This document shows, one piece after another, positions 27,186 through 36,313 of a DNA stretch of 64,000 bases; the stretch's first letter is position 1; each line of letters starts with the position of its first letter. The notes under the pieces are model-generated. The model was not told where the DNA came from. It searched no databases and worked only from the letters and a program-made list of their open reading frames with translations. The stretch comes from Haliea sp. (GTDB lineage Bacteria; Pseudomonadota; Gammaproteobacteria; Pseudomonadales; Halieaceae): the NCBI GenBank assembly GCA_024642265.1, contig JAHEBL010000004.1:26706-90705 (forward strand). The letters run 5' to 3'. A program made the position numbers and the translations under genes.

Positions 27186-29165
27186 ATGCAGATAATTTAC
27201 ACTGATGTACTGGTGATAGGCGGCGGTCTCGCGGGACAGCGCGCGGCCATCGGCGCCAAACGCCGCGGCCACGATGTCATCGTGCTCAGCCTGGTGCCGG
27301 CCAAGCGCTCGCATTCCGCCGCCGCCCAGGGCGGCATGCAGGCCAGCCTGGGCAATTGCCTGGGTGCCGCCGGTGACAACGAGGACATTCATTTTGCCGA
27401 TACCGTGCGCGGCAGCGACTGGGGTGCGGACCAGGAAGTGGTGCGCATGTTCACCCACACGGCACCCAAGGCAATACGGGAGCTGGCCGCCTGGGGCGTA
27501 CCCTGGAACAGGGTGGCTCGCGGCGAGCGCGAGATTACCGTGGATGGCCAGAGGAAGACCATCTCGGAACCCGATGCCGCCCACGGCCTGATCACCAGCC
27601 GCAATTTCGGTGGCACCCAGAAATGGCGCGCCTGTTACGTGTCCGACGGCACCGGACACGCCATGCTCTACACCATGAGTAACCAGGCCATCGCCGCCAA
27701 TATTCCAGTGCATGAACGCATGGAGGCACTTGCGCTGATTCACGCCGACGGGCGCTGTCACGGCGCCATCGTGCGCAACCTGATGACCGGTGAATTGCTG
27801 GCCTATGTAGCCAGGGCCACCTGTATAGCCACCGGTGGCTTCGGCCGCATCTACCGGGTTTCCACCAACGCCATCATCAACGAGGGGATGGGCGCCGCCA
27901 TCGCCCTGGAAACCGGTGTGGCGACGCTCGGCAACATGGAAGCGATCCAGTTCCATCCGACCGGCATCTTCCCCGCGGGCATCCTGGTAACCGAGGGCTG
28001 TCGCGGCGACGGCGGCCTGCTGCTGGATTGCAATGAACACCGCTTCATGCCCGACTACGAACCGGAAAAAAAGGAACTGGCCTCCAGGGACGTGGTATCG
28101 CGCCGCATGGAGGAGCATATCGGCGCGGGTCACGGCGTGAAAAGCCGCTTTGGCGAACACCTGTGGCTGGATATCCGCCTGCTGGGGGCGGACCACATCA
28201 ACAACAACCTGCGCGAGGTCAAGGAGATATGCCAGTACTTCCTCGGTATCGACCCCGTGCGGGAGCTGATACCGGTGCGCCCCGCCCAGCACTATTCCAT
28301 GGGCGGCGTACGCACCAACCACCGCGGCGAGAGTCCGCAGCTGCAGGGTCTGTTCGCAGCGGGTGAGGCGGCCTGCTGGGACATGCACGGTTTCAACCGG
28401 CTGGGCGGCAATTCGGTTGCAGAAACGGTGGTGGCGGGCATGATCGTGGGCGATACCATTGCCGACTTTTGTGACTCCACGGCGGGTGCCCTCCAACTCT
28501 CCAGCGCCCTGGTGCAGGAATTCGGTGAGCGCGAGCGACGCCGGCTGGCAGAGATTGCCAACGGCAAGGGGCGCGAGAGCGCGTTCGAGCTCGCCCGTCT
28601 CATGCAGGAGACCATGACCGCGCAGGTGGGTATCTTCCGCGAAGGCGAGCGCCTTGAACAGGCGGTCGCCAGCTTGCAGGAATTACAACTGCGCAGCCGC
28701 AATATCGGCCTGCGCAGCAGCGCACCCGGGGCCAATCCCGAACTGGTTACAGCCTACCGGGTCCAGCGGATGCTCAAGCTGGCCCAGTGTGTGGCCTATG
28801 GCGCCCTGCAGCGCACGGAAAGCCGCGGCGCCCACTACCGCGCCGACCATCCCCGCCGGGACGACCTCAACTGGATGCGCCGGACTCTCGCCAGCTGGCC
28901 GTCGGCGGACGCCCGGCTGCCGGTGCTGACGTATGAACCGCTGGACATCATGAAAATGGAACTGCCGCCGGGCTGGCGCGGCTATGGCGCACGGGACTAC
29001 ATCGAGCACCCCGACACCGGGGTACGGCAGCAGCAGGTGGATGCGATTGGCGGTGGCCTGGACCGCGCTGACCGACACACCCGCCAGGAGGCACTGATGC
29101 CCTTCCGGCACCTGCTGCCGGAACACCTGCGCAACAACAACGAGCGCCTGGGGGAGGAATCATGA
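27186..29165 (+). CDS. frdA: Fumarate reductase flavoprotein subunit
   Basis: A 659-residue flavoprotein. The FAD-binding [12 protein letters not shown] motif is near residue 11, and covalent FAD attachment is expected at His43 in [10 protein letters not shown], the same number as in W. succinogenes. The active-site segment HPTGIFPAG and the [11 protein letters not shown] region are present. It catalyses interconversion of fumarate and succinate facing the cytoplasm. It starts 3 bp after frdC and overlaps frdB by 4 bases. Succinate dehydrogenase activity is possible in an aerobe; the sequence type is that of quinol:fumarate reductase. Confidence 0.95.
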   Translation: MQIIYTDVLVIGGGLAGQRAAIGAKRRGHDVIVLSLVPAKRSHSAAAQGGMQASLGNCLGAAGDNEDIHFADTVRGSDWGADQEVVRMFTHTAPKAIRELAAWGVPWNRVARGEREITVDGQRKTISEPDAAHGLITSRNFGGTQKWRACYVSDGTGHAMLYTMSNQAIAANIPVHERMEALALIHADGRCHGAIVRNLMTGELLAYVARATCIATGGFGRIYRVSTNAIINEGMGAAIALETGVATLGNMEAIQFHPTGIFPAGILVTEGCRGDGGLLLDCNEHRFMPDYEPEKKELASRDVVSRRMEEHIGAGHGVKSRFGEHLWLDIRLLGADHINNNLREVKEICQYFLGIDPVRELIPVRPAQHYSMGGVRTNHRGESPQLQGLFAAGEAACWDMHGFNRLGGNSVAETVVAGMIVGDTIADFCDSTAGALQLSSALVQEFGERERRRLAEIANGKGRESAFELARLMQETMTAQVGIFREGERLEQAVASLQELQLRSRNIGLRSSAPGANPELVTAYRVQRMLKLAQCVAYGALQRTESRGAHYRADHPRRDDLNWMRRTLASWPSADARLPVLTYEPLDIMKMELPPGWRGYGARDYIEHPDTGVRQQQVDAIGGGLDRADRHTRQEALMPFRHLLPEHLRNNNERLGEES

Positions 29166-29908
29166 ACCGGATCCCGCTGCGCCAGGCGGCGCGCACCCTG
29201 CGCATACAGATACTGCGCCACAACCCCCGGGATCCCGACAGCCAACCGCGCTTGCAGACCTTCGAGATCGAGGAGGCGGATGCGATGACGCTGTTCATCG
29301 CCCTGACCGAGATCCGGGAGCGGCAGGATCCCTCCCTGCAATTCGATTTTGTCTGTCGCGCGGGCATTTGCGGCAGTTGCGGCATGATCATCAACGGCCG
29401 CCCGGGCCTGGCCTGTCGCACCCTGACGAGAGATCTCCCTGAACAGATTACGCTGGCTCCCCTGCCCGCCTTCGAGCTGATCGGCGATCTCTCGGTCAAC
29501 ACCGGCAAGTGGATGCGCGGCATGTCCGAGCGACTCGAGACATGGGTACACAGCCAGAACCTCGAAAGCCTGGACATCGACGCCATGGAAGCCGCCATGG
29601 AACCGGAACTCGCCGAGCAGATTTACGAGCTGGAGCGCTGCATCGAGTGCGGCTGCTGCGTGGCCGCCTGCGGCACCGCCAGGATGCGCGAGGACTTTGT
29701 CGGGGCCGTGGGTCTCAACCAGGTAACCCGGTTTCGCCTGGACCCCCGGGACGAGCGCAGCGATGCGGCATTTTATGAACTGGTGGGGGACGAGAGCGGC
29801 GTATTCGGCTGCATGACACTACTGGGCTGCGAGGACATGTGCCCCAAGGACCTGCCACTGGCCACCCAGATTGCATTCCTGCGTCGCCGTATGGCGGCTA
29901 CCACCTGA
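29162..29908 (+). CDS. frdB: Fumarate reductase iron-sulfur subunit
   Basis: A 248-residue subunit linking the flavin to the haems. The [2Fe-2S] cysteines lie in [10 protein letters not shown] (Cys65, 70, 73) plus GLAC. The [4Fe-4S] motif is [11 protein letters not shown], and the [3Fe-4S] motif [17 protein letters not shown] supplies the remaining ligands. GGGGAGGA precedes an ATG that overlaps the frdA stop. Last gene of frdCAB. Confidence 0.95.
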   Translation: MNRIPLRQAARTLRIQILRHNPRDPDSQPRLQTFEIEEADAMTLFIALTEIRERQDPSLQFDFVCRAGICGSCGMIINGRPGLACRTLTRDLPEQITLAPLPAFELIGDLSVNTGKWMRGMSERLETWVHSQNLESLDIDAMEAAMEPELAEQIYELERCIECGCCVAACGTARMREDFVGAVGLNQVTRFRLDPRDERSDAAFYELVGDESGVFGCMTLLGCEDMCPKDLPLATQIAFLRRRMAATT

Positions 29909-29976
29909 AGCGCGAGCTCCGGGTGCAATGACAGGCGAGTTACCCACAACTTCATTACGGCAAGGACAATAACCAT

Positions 29977-31206
29977 ATGTACGATATAGCCTCCACCGTC
30001 TCCAGGGTCGCCAACAGCACCTACAGTCATACCCGCCGGATCATGCCGGAACAGCCCTGGTGGGAGACGCTGGAAAGCAGCTTCCACAAATTTCCCGACG
30101 ACTTCGAACTGGACCTGCGCACCGAGCTCACCGTGGAAGGTACCGCAGTGGCGGATTACCTGCTGCGCACCGCCGGCGCTGGCCTGCTGGGCTCACTGGC
30201 CCTGCCGAGCAGCATCACGCCACGCCAGCTGAAGCGCGACATGGCGACAATCGGTTTCTACCGCAACAAGGCAAACGCCGCAGATCCCACCAAATTTTTC
30301 AGGAAACCGGACTCCTCGGCGGTGCAGATCACGTCGAGTTCGGCCGGCTTCTTCCGCTTCAAACCCAGTGACGGCAGCTGCGAATTGCTCAGTTTCGACA
30401 GCCCCTTCAAAACGGTAAACCCGAAATTGCGCGAGAGTTACCCGAAACAGCGGCGCAATATGAAAGCCGTGGCCCAGTACTGGCGCCATGACGACGGCCC
30501 GCGGCCGACAATATGCGTGATTCACGGCTTTATGGCGGACCCATACTGGCTGAACCGCCTGTTTTTCGCCCTGCCCTGGTTTTACGAACAGGGCTACGAC
30601 ATCCTGCTGTACACCCTGCCCCATCACGGCAGGCGCCAGGCGCGCCTCTCGCCGTTCAGCGGCCACGGCCTGTTCGCCGGCGGATTGTCCCATCTCAACG
30701 AATCCATGGCCCATGCGGTGCACGATTTCCGTATTTTCATGGACTACCTGGAAGCGCGGGGCGTGGCAAAAATCGGCGTTACCGGCATCAGCCTGGGCGG
30801 CTACACCTCCGCCCTGCTGGCGGCGGTGGAGGACCGGCTGCATTTCTCCATCCCCAATGTACCGGTGGCGAGCCTGCCGGACCTGGTACTGGAATGGTAC
30901 CCGATGAATCTGGCCATCAAGGCCCTGCTCAAGCTGACCAGCACCAGCGTGCGCGATGCCAGGCACATGCTGGCGGTACACTCGCCGCTGACCTACCAGC
31001 CGCTTATCCCCAAGGAGCGCCTGATGGTGATCGCCGGGGCCGGCGACCGGCTCGCGCCGCCCAAGCACGCCCGCCTGCTGTGGGATCACTGGGATCGACC
31101 CCGCATTCACTGGTTTCCCGGCAATCACCTGGTGCACCTCGACAAGGGCAAGTACCTGAAAGAGATCGCGAGATTTCTGCGGGAAATAGAGTTCGACCGG
31201 GCCTGA
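29977..31206 (+). CDS. Alpha/beta hydrolase, ABHD18/DUF2048-like
   Basis: A 409-residue soluble alpha/beta hydrolase with an N-terminal region of about 160 residues before the core. The core starts at CVIHGFMADPYW; the nucleophile elbow is GISLGG, the acid probably GDRLAPP, and the histidine GNHLVHLDKG. The architecture resembles ABHD18-like proteins, whose substrates are not known. It is the first of a plus-strand series leading to a WS/DGAT gene, which suggests a lipid ester substrate by context only. Confidence 0.75.
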   Translation: MYDIASTVSRVANSTYSHTRRIMPEQPWWETLESSFHKFPDDFELDLRTELTVEGTAVADYLLRTAGAGLLGSLALPSSITPRQLKRDMATIGFYRNKANAADPTKFFRKPDSSAVQITSSSAGFFRFKPSDGSCELLSFDSPFKTVNPKLRESYPKQRRNMKAVAQYWRHDDGPRPTICVIHGFMADPYWLNRLFFALPWFYEQGYDILLYTLPHHGRRQARLSPFSGHGLFAGGLSHLNESMAHAVHDFRIFMDYLEARGVAKIGVTGISLGGYTSALLAAVEDRLHFSIPNVPVASLPDLVLEWYPMNLAIKALLKLTSTSVRDARHMLAVHSPLTYQPLIPKERLMVIAGAGDRLAPPKHARLLWDHWDRPRIHWFPGNHLVHLDKGKYLKEIARFLREIEFDRA

Positions 31207-31366
31207 GGGTACGCTAAAAGGGTTTTTCAGCCCGGTTTCAGCCGGGGAAATCAAGCTTTATACCCGCTTGCATTAGGACTAGTATCGAAGGCCAATTTAC
31301 AGACGGCTCCCGCAACCATTTGCGGGAAACCCGCGATAACTGCCCCCAACTCCAGGAACTGGCGCG

Positions 31367-32284
31367 ATGCAAAGCTGGCAAACCGATCTACTCAACCTGC
31401 AGCTCACACTGACTGTTAAACCGATGTTCAAGTACATAAGCTCCCTGCAGCGCATTCGGCAAATGGTCAACCTCACCGACAGCACTGTTGGCCGGCTGGC
31501 CATACCCCGGGGCACCCGCCGCGAAGCGGTAAGCATCCCCGGCGCGGACTTCGAGGCCGAGTGGGTGACCTCCCCTGACACCGACCCGCAGCGGGTGGTG
31601 CTGTACCTGCCCGGCGGCGCCTACGTGATACGCATGCCCAATGCCCACACCGGCATGGTCAGCCGCTTGTGCAGGAACGCCAATGCCAGGGCTCTCATGG
31701 CCTATTACAGGCTGGCCCCGGAGCACCCCTTCCCGGCCTGCCTGGAAGATGCGGTGCTGGCCTACCGCTGGCTGCTGCGGCAGGGTATCGATCCGGAAAA
31801 AATTATTATCGCCGGGGACTCGGCGGGAGGGGGGCTCACCCTGTCGACGCTGCTCGCACTGAAAGAACGCAAACTGCCCATGCCCGCCTGCGCGTACATG
31901 CTCTCGCCACTGCTGGATGTGAGCGACAAGGCGCCCTCGCGGTGGAAAAATGCGCTCAGCGATACAGCGCTGCCCGCGCCCAAGGACCGCGCCATGAACC
32001 CGCGACCACTCTACCTGGGAGACAACGCGCCGGAAGATCCGCTGGTGTCACCCATCAACGGCAACTTTGCCGGCTTGCCACCCATGTATGTACAGGTCAG
32101 CGACAGTGAAATGCTGCTGGATGACAGCTTGCGCCTGGCGCGGCGCGCGCATATCTACGATGTTGAAGTGAGCGTGGATATCTGGCGCAAAGTGCCGCAT
32201 GTCTGGCAGGCCATGGGTTTCCTGCCGGAGAGTCGTGAGGCACTGGAAAAAGCCGGCGCCTATATTCGCGAACACGTCATCTAG
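31367..32284 (+). CDS. Alpha/beta hydrolase of the hormone-sensitive lipase family
   Basis: A 305-residue alpha/beta hydrolase_3 protein. The oxyanion segment reads LYLPGGAYVI, where most relatives have HGGG. The nucleophile elbow is GDSAGGGL, followed by LSPLLDVSDKAPS. The acid is likely in VSDSEMLLDDS and the histidine in KVPHVWQAMG. It sits 44 bp upstream of the WS/DGAT gene on the same strand, fitting a role in neutral-lipid or ester turnover. The 160 bp in front contain a weak hairpin near 31231-31246. Confidence 0.85.
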   Translation: MQSWQTDLLNLQLTLTVKPMFKYISSLQRIRQMVNLTDSTVGRLAIPRGTRREAVSIPGADFEAEWVTSPDTDPQRVVLYLPGGAYVIRMPNAHTGMVSRLCRNANARALMAYYRLAPEHPFPACLEDAVLAYRWLLRQGIDPEKIIIAGDSAGGGLTLSTLLALKERKLPMPACAYMLSPLLDVSDKAPSRWKNALSDTALPAPKDRAMNPRPLYLGDNAPEDPLVSPINGNFAGLPPMYVQVSDSEMLLDDSLRLARRAHIYDVEVSVDIWRKVPHVWQAMGFLPESREALEKAGAYIREHVI

Positions 32285-32328
32285 AGCGGTGCAGGAAACC
32301 GCTACCACCAGACCGGGAATGAACTGAT

Positions 32329-33852
32329 ATGCAGCAGATTGACAGCGAAGACGCCAATTTTCTCTTCATGGAAAAAGTGGAGAGCCCCACCCACATCAGC
32401 CTGGTCTATCTTTACGACCAGTCAGCGCTTGGCAAGCAGCAGGTGCGGTTTAGCCACATAAAGGAGCATATCAGCAACCGGCTGAATTCCGCCCCGATCT
32501 TCACGCAGAAAATCCGTCGCACACCGGCTGACATCGATTATCCCTACTGGGTGAACGACGAGAAGTTCGACCTCGACTTCCACGTTCGCCACCTGGCACT
32601 CCCGCAGCCCGGCGACTGGCGGCAATTCTGCATCCTGACCTCCCGCCTTCACTCCCGCCCGCTGGACATGAGCCGGCCGCTGTGGGAACTGTATGTGATA
32701 GAGGGACTGCACAAAGTGGAAGGCATGCCCCGCAACAGCTTCGCAATCTATTTCAAGGTTCACCACTGTGCGATGGACGAGTTCACGGCGCAGGAGCTGG
32801 TGCAGTCCAGCCACGCGCTGACTCCCAACACTCGCCAGCACGAGTCCTCTGCCCAGCATATCGCCCACCTGCCCAGGAGAGCCCCGCAACCGATGGAAAT
32901 GCTCATGCGCGGCCTGTTGAACAACTCGGTGAGATCGTTTCGACTGGCAATGCAATCGGCGAGCAACTTTCGCACCCTGTCGAAGATTCTCACCCGGCTG
33001 TCGATTCGCGTGGCGCAAAACATGGCGGAGGGCGATGCGGCCAGGGAAACGCCCAGCCGGTTTGCCCAGCCGCTGAGTTCGGCGCGGGTATTCGAGGGCG
33101 CCTTCTACCCCCGCGAGATATTCGACAATTACCTGCGCAGGGTTCCCGGCGCCACACTCACCCACGCGGTACTGGCGATCTGCGGCGAGGCGATGCGGCG
33201 CTACCTTGAACGGCACGGCGAGCTGACGGATTCGTCGCTGCAGGCGCTGCTCGAGGTCAACGTGCGCAATGCGGGGGCACACGCCCTGGCCGGCAATCGC
33301 CTTGCCATCAACCAGATCGAACTGCATATACCCGTGACTTTTCCGGTGGGACGCCTGCAGGCGATTTACACCGCTAACAAGGAGCTGCAATCGATCGAGA
33401 ACGCGGAACTGACCAGTTTCCGGCTGCGCTCACTCTACGAGAATGTGCCCGCCCCGCTGCTTGCCTGGCTGGGCAGGTTGTCCAACCGGAAGAACAGCCT
33501 GAACCGGGCCGTGATGTCCAGTGGCAGCCTGGGGCTCGCGGAATTGCAGGGGGCTGACAAACCCCTCTACCTGCTGGGCGCCCGATTACACGGCTTTACC
33601 AGTATTTCTCCCCTCTACAGCGGCTGCGGACTGATGTTCAGCGCGAGCTCCTATGCCGACACGGTGGGCCTGACCTTTACCTCGGACCGGAATATGATGC
33701 CCGACCCCGAGACCATGCGTGAATGCCTGGACGAAGCCATCGCGGCTGTCGCCAAACTGAAGACTACCCGCAAGGCGCGCGGCCAGGCTGCGGGTAAAAA
33801 GCCCAAAGCCGCCAAGCGAGGCACGAAGGGCGGAAAAACCCTGGCGGCCTAG
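32329..33852 (+). CDS. Wax ester synthase/diacylglycerol acyltransferase (WS/DGAT)
   Basis: A 507-residue acyltransferase of the bacterial WS/DGAT family, which makes wax esters or triacylglycerol from acyl-CoA. The start MQQIDSEDANFLFMEK and the RPLDMSRPLWELYVIEG block are typical. The catalytic motif HHxxxDG reads HHCAMDE (His145, His146, Asp150), so both His and Asp are kept but the final Gly is Glu. A Lys/Arg/Ala-rich tail of about 30 residues ends the protein. Its TAG stop lies in a CTAG that also provides the stop of the convergent malonyl-CoA decarboxylase gene. Confidence 0.9.
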   Translation: MQQIDSEDANFLFMEKVESPTHISLVYLYDQSALGKQQVRFSHIKEHISNRLNSAPIFTQKIRRTPADIDYPYWVNDEKFDLDFHVRHLALPQPGDWRQFCILTSRLHSRPLDMSRPLWELYVIEGLHKVEGMPRNSFAIYFKVHHCAMDEFTAQELVQSSHALTPNTRQHESSAQHIAHLPRRAPQPMEMLMRGLLNNSVRSFRLAMQSASNFRTLSKILTRLSIRVAQNMAEGDAARETPSRFAQPLSSARVFEGAFYPREIFDNYLRRVPGATLTHAVLAICGEAMRRYLERHGELTDSSLQALLEVNVRNAGAHALAGNRLAINQIELHIPVTFPVGRLQAIYTANKELQSIENAELTSFRLRSLYENVPAPLLAWLGRLSNRKNSLNRAVMSSGSLGLAELQGADKPLYLLGARLHGFTSISPLYSGCGLMFSASSYADTVGLTFTSDRNMMPDPETMRECLDEAIAAVAKLKTTRKARGQAAGKKPKAAKRGTKGGKTLAA

Positions 33853-35198
33853 GCAAGCAGACGGCTGATAGTGCGCGATACCGCTATCTTGCCCTTGTCA
33901 AAATAGGCCTCGTGGTTCTCCTCGATTTTTTCCAGGTCGTACAGGTAGTTGACCATGATACCCGCGGACTGCTCCCGACCCTTGACCGAGAGGTCTGCTC
34001 CGCCGTACATGCGATGCAGGCGCGCGCCGTTGCCCAGGTGAAACCGCGCCACCGGGTCAATGGGCGCCTCGCCTGATTTCTCCACCAGCAGGTAGTGCGC
34101 GCAAAGCTTGAGCAGGGCATCGTAGACCACTCCCTCCACCACCTTGCCCAGTGGCTGTTTGACCCTGGGAATCAGCGCATCATCTATCAGGCCCTCGAGG
34201 TCGGCATCCACCAACCAGCGGCGAAACCCGGGTACTGGCGACAGGGTGACAAATGTCTTGAGGCCGGGCATCTCCTTTTTCAGTTCCTCGACCACGTTCT
34301 TGATAAGGAAGTTGCCGAAAGAAATACCCGCCAGGCCCGGGTGGCAGTTGCTGATGGAGTAGAACACCACCGTGTTGATGCGCTTCGCCGGCGGCGACGT
34401 CCGCTGCTGCTTCAGCAGCGGGGCCATGTCGTCGGGAAGCGAGTCTGTCAGGGCTATTTCCACGAACACCAGCGGGTCGTTGGCAAGGGCCGGGTGGAAA
34501 AATGCAAAGCAGCGCCGGTCTTCACGCAGCCGGCTGCGCAGGTCTTCCCAGCCATTGATTTGATGCACGGCCTCGTAATCGATGATCTTTTCGAGCACCA
34601 TCGCCGGCGACGACCAGTCGATCTTGCGCAGCTCGAGGAAGCCCTTGTTGAACCATGAGATGAACAGGTGGCGCAGGTCGGAGTCGATCCCCCTGAGCCC
34701 GGGATTCGCCCGCAGCATTGGCAGCATGTGGCCGCGCATGGCGACCAGCGTGCGAGTGCCGTCCGGAACCATATTGATACGCCGGAAGAGTTTCTGTCGC
34801 GGCGCCTCCACTGCGCGGGTGAGTGTCCAAAGGTTCTCCAGACCCGGCTGTTCACGATACTGCTCCGCCGCCGCGATAATCTCATCGGCATCCACATCAA
34901 ATTCCGTCGCCAGACCGGTAAAAAAATCCAGTCGGGCGGGTGCTGGCAGCTGCTGGTATCCGGCAATGATCTCCCCCGCCAGGGCCAGGCCCGAAGCCTC
35001 CCCCCGGTGGTCCAGCAATTCACGGCACAGGACCATCAGTGCGTCGGCGCTGTTGGCAGCGGCCGGGACGCCGCGACGTCGCCGGGCCAGGATATCGCGA
35101 CCGGCGTCCATAACGGACCCGATGGTCCTGCCGATCGTCGTCATGGCGCCGGCGGCAGGTTTTGGCTGTTCGGTTGGACTTGTCAGTTGATCGGGCAT
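33849..35198 (-). CDS. Malonyl-CoA decarboxylase
   Basis: A 449-residue enzyme converting malonyl-CoA to acetyl-CoA and CO2. The family-specific CHPGLAGISFGNFLIK (near residues 290-305) and SPVPGFRRWL segments are clear, and the length is that of bacterial MCD. ATG 35198 is preferred; upstream in-frame codons to 35321 lie in the leader and look unlike the family. It is read after the crotonase gene on the same strand, with 77 bp between. Together with the WS/DGAT it suggests control of malonyl-CoA and acyl flux. Confidence 0.93.
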   Translation of the reverse strand: MPDQLTSPTEQPKPAAGAMTTIGRTIGSVMDAGRDILARRRRGVPAAANSADALMVLCRELLDHRGEASGLALAGEIIAGYQQLPAPARLDFFTGLATEFDVDADEIIAAAEQYREQPGLENLWTLTRAVEAPRQKLFRRINMVPDGTRTLVAMRGHMLPMLRANPGLRGIDSDLRHLFISWFNKGFLELRKIDWSSPAMVLEKIIDYEAVHQINGWEDLRSRLREDRRCFAFFHPALANDPLVFVEIALTDSLPDDMAPLLKQQRTSPPAKRINTVVFYSISNCHPGLAGISFGNFLIKNVVEELKKEMPGLKTFVTLSPVPGFRRWLVDADLEGLIDDALIPRVKQPLGKVVEGVVYDALLKLCAHYLLVEKSGEAPIDPVARFHLGNGARLHRMYGGADLSVKGREQSAGIMVNYLYDLEKIEENHEAYFDKGKIAVSRTISRLLA

Positions 35199-35275
35199 AA
35201 GGATTTCCGGTAAAGCATCAAGTTCAGGTTTCCCGCCTTGTGCGAGGCAGGGCCGACAAACAGTGGCTGCGCAGG

Positions 35276-36040
35276 CTAGCGGCCGCGTTCCCTTGCATAG
35301 GCCTGCCGGGCAGCAATACATTCGGCATCCAGGAGGCCGCCGACCAGGCTGTCGGCATCGGACCAGGCGCGCATCGCGCCGACCATCTGGGCGGTGACAG
35401 CATTGACATGGCTCTTGGTGGCGGCCACCGGCATGGCTGGCTTGGCAGCTATCCGGGACGCCAGCGCCTGCACCGCCCCGTCCAGTTCGGCCTCGCTCAC
35501 CACGCGATTGAGAAAACCCGCCGCGTGTGCTTCCGCGGGCCCGAATTCCCGGCAGGTTATCACCAGCTCCTTGGTGAGGGCCGGCCCGATCTCCCGCACC
35601 AGGCGCGGAATACCACCCCAGGCCAGGGGAATGCCCAGATCGATTTCCGGGATTGAAAATCGGGCGTTATCGGCCGCCACTCGCAGGTCGCAGGCCGCCG
35701 CCAGCACCAGCCCGCCACCCACACACCAGCCCTGGATACGGGCGATCGTCACCGCGCGCATGGCCTCCAGTGCCTCCGCCATCAGGCGTCCCGCATCGGC
35801 GGCCTGGCGCACCCGGGCATCTGCGGCAACCGGAAAGCCGTCGAGATCGGCACCGGCGGAAAAGGCCCTGCCGCGGCCGCCGACGGTTACCACACGAACA
35901 GCTTCCTGCTCATCAAACCAGCGCGCCGCGGCCGCCAGCTCGCCGAGGGTTTCCAGCGACAGTGCATTCAGTCGTTGGGGGCGATTGAGCCACAACTGCC
36001 CGACAGGACCGTCAACCGAGACTTCAAGTGTTGCAAACAT
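35276..36040 (-). CDS. Enoyl-CoA hydratase/isomerase family protein
   Basis: A 254-residue crotonase-fold protein. The oxyanion-hole segments FSAGADLDG and CVGGGLVLA are present. The position of rat hydratase Glu144 is Val here (GGGLV instead of GGGCE), while the Glu164 equivalent is kept in SIPEIDLG. It is therefore probably not a standard hydratase and may be an isomerase or act on another thioester. ATG 36040 is chosen from family alignment; the frame remains open to 36328 without similarity. Upstream partner of malonyl-CoA decarboxylase. Confidence 0.85.
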   Translation of the reverse strand: MFATLEVSVDGPVGQLWLNRPQRLNALSLETLGELAAAARWFDEQEAVRVVTVGGRGRAFSAGADLDGFPVAADARVRQAADAGRLMAEALEAMRAVTIARIQGWCVGGGLVLAAACDLRVAADNARFSIPEIDLGIPLAWGGIPRLVREIGPALTKELVITCREFGPAEAHAAGFLNRVVSEAELDGAVQALASRIAAKPAMPVAATKSHVNAVTAQMVGAMRAWSDADSLVGGLLDAECIAARQAYARERGR

Positions 36041-36313
36041 GGGTTCGTACCTTATCGTCCGCGGAGCTGGACAGTTTAGCGAATTTGACCACCTCGTGGC
36101 CAATCGCCAGCAGGCCAAAAGCGGTTGCGGCGCCGCGAAAACTTGAGATGGATCACACACTGGCGCAAACCGGCCGGTACTGGAGGTATTTGGCAAAAAA
36201 GCATCCCGCATGGGCCCGGGGTCGTATACATCTGCTGCCACTGTGGGAGAATAGCCGTGAGGCAGGCCATTTACCCCATTTTCTGCAGCCTGCCTCGTCG
36301 GGGTTAACACTTT

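Noticed and set aside
27009..28496. A 495-codon open frame antisense to frdA
   Set aside because: Covers the flavoprotein gene; His/Gly-rich, no domain.
31231..31246. Terminator after the ABHD18-like gene
   Set aside because: Only a 5-bp stem (CCCGG/CCGGG) and no T-run follows.
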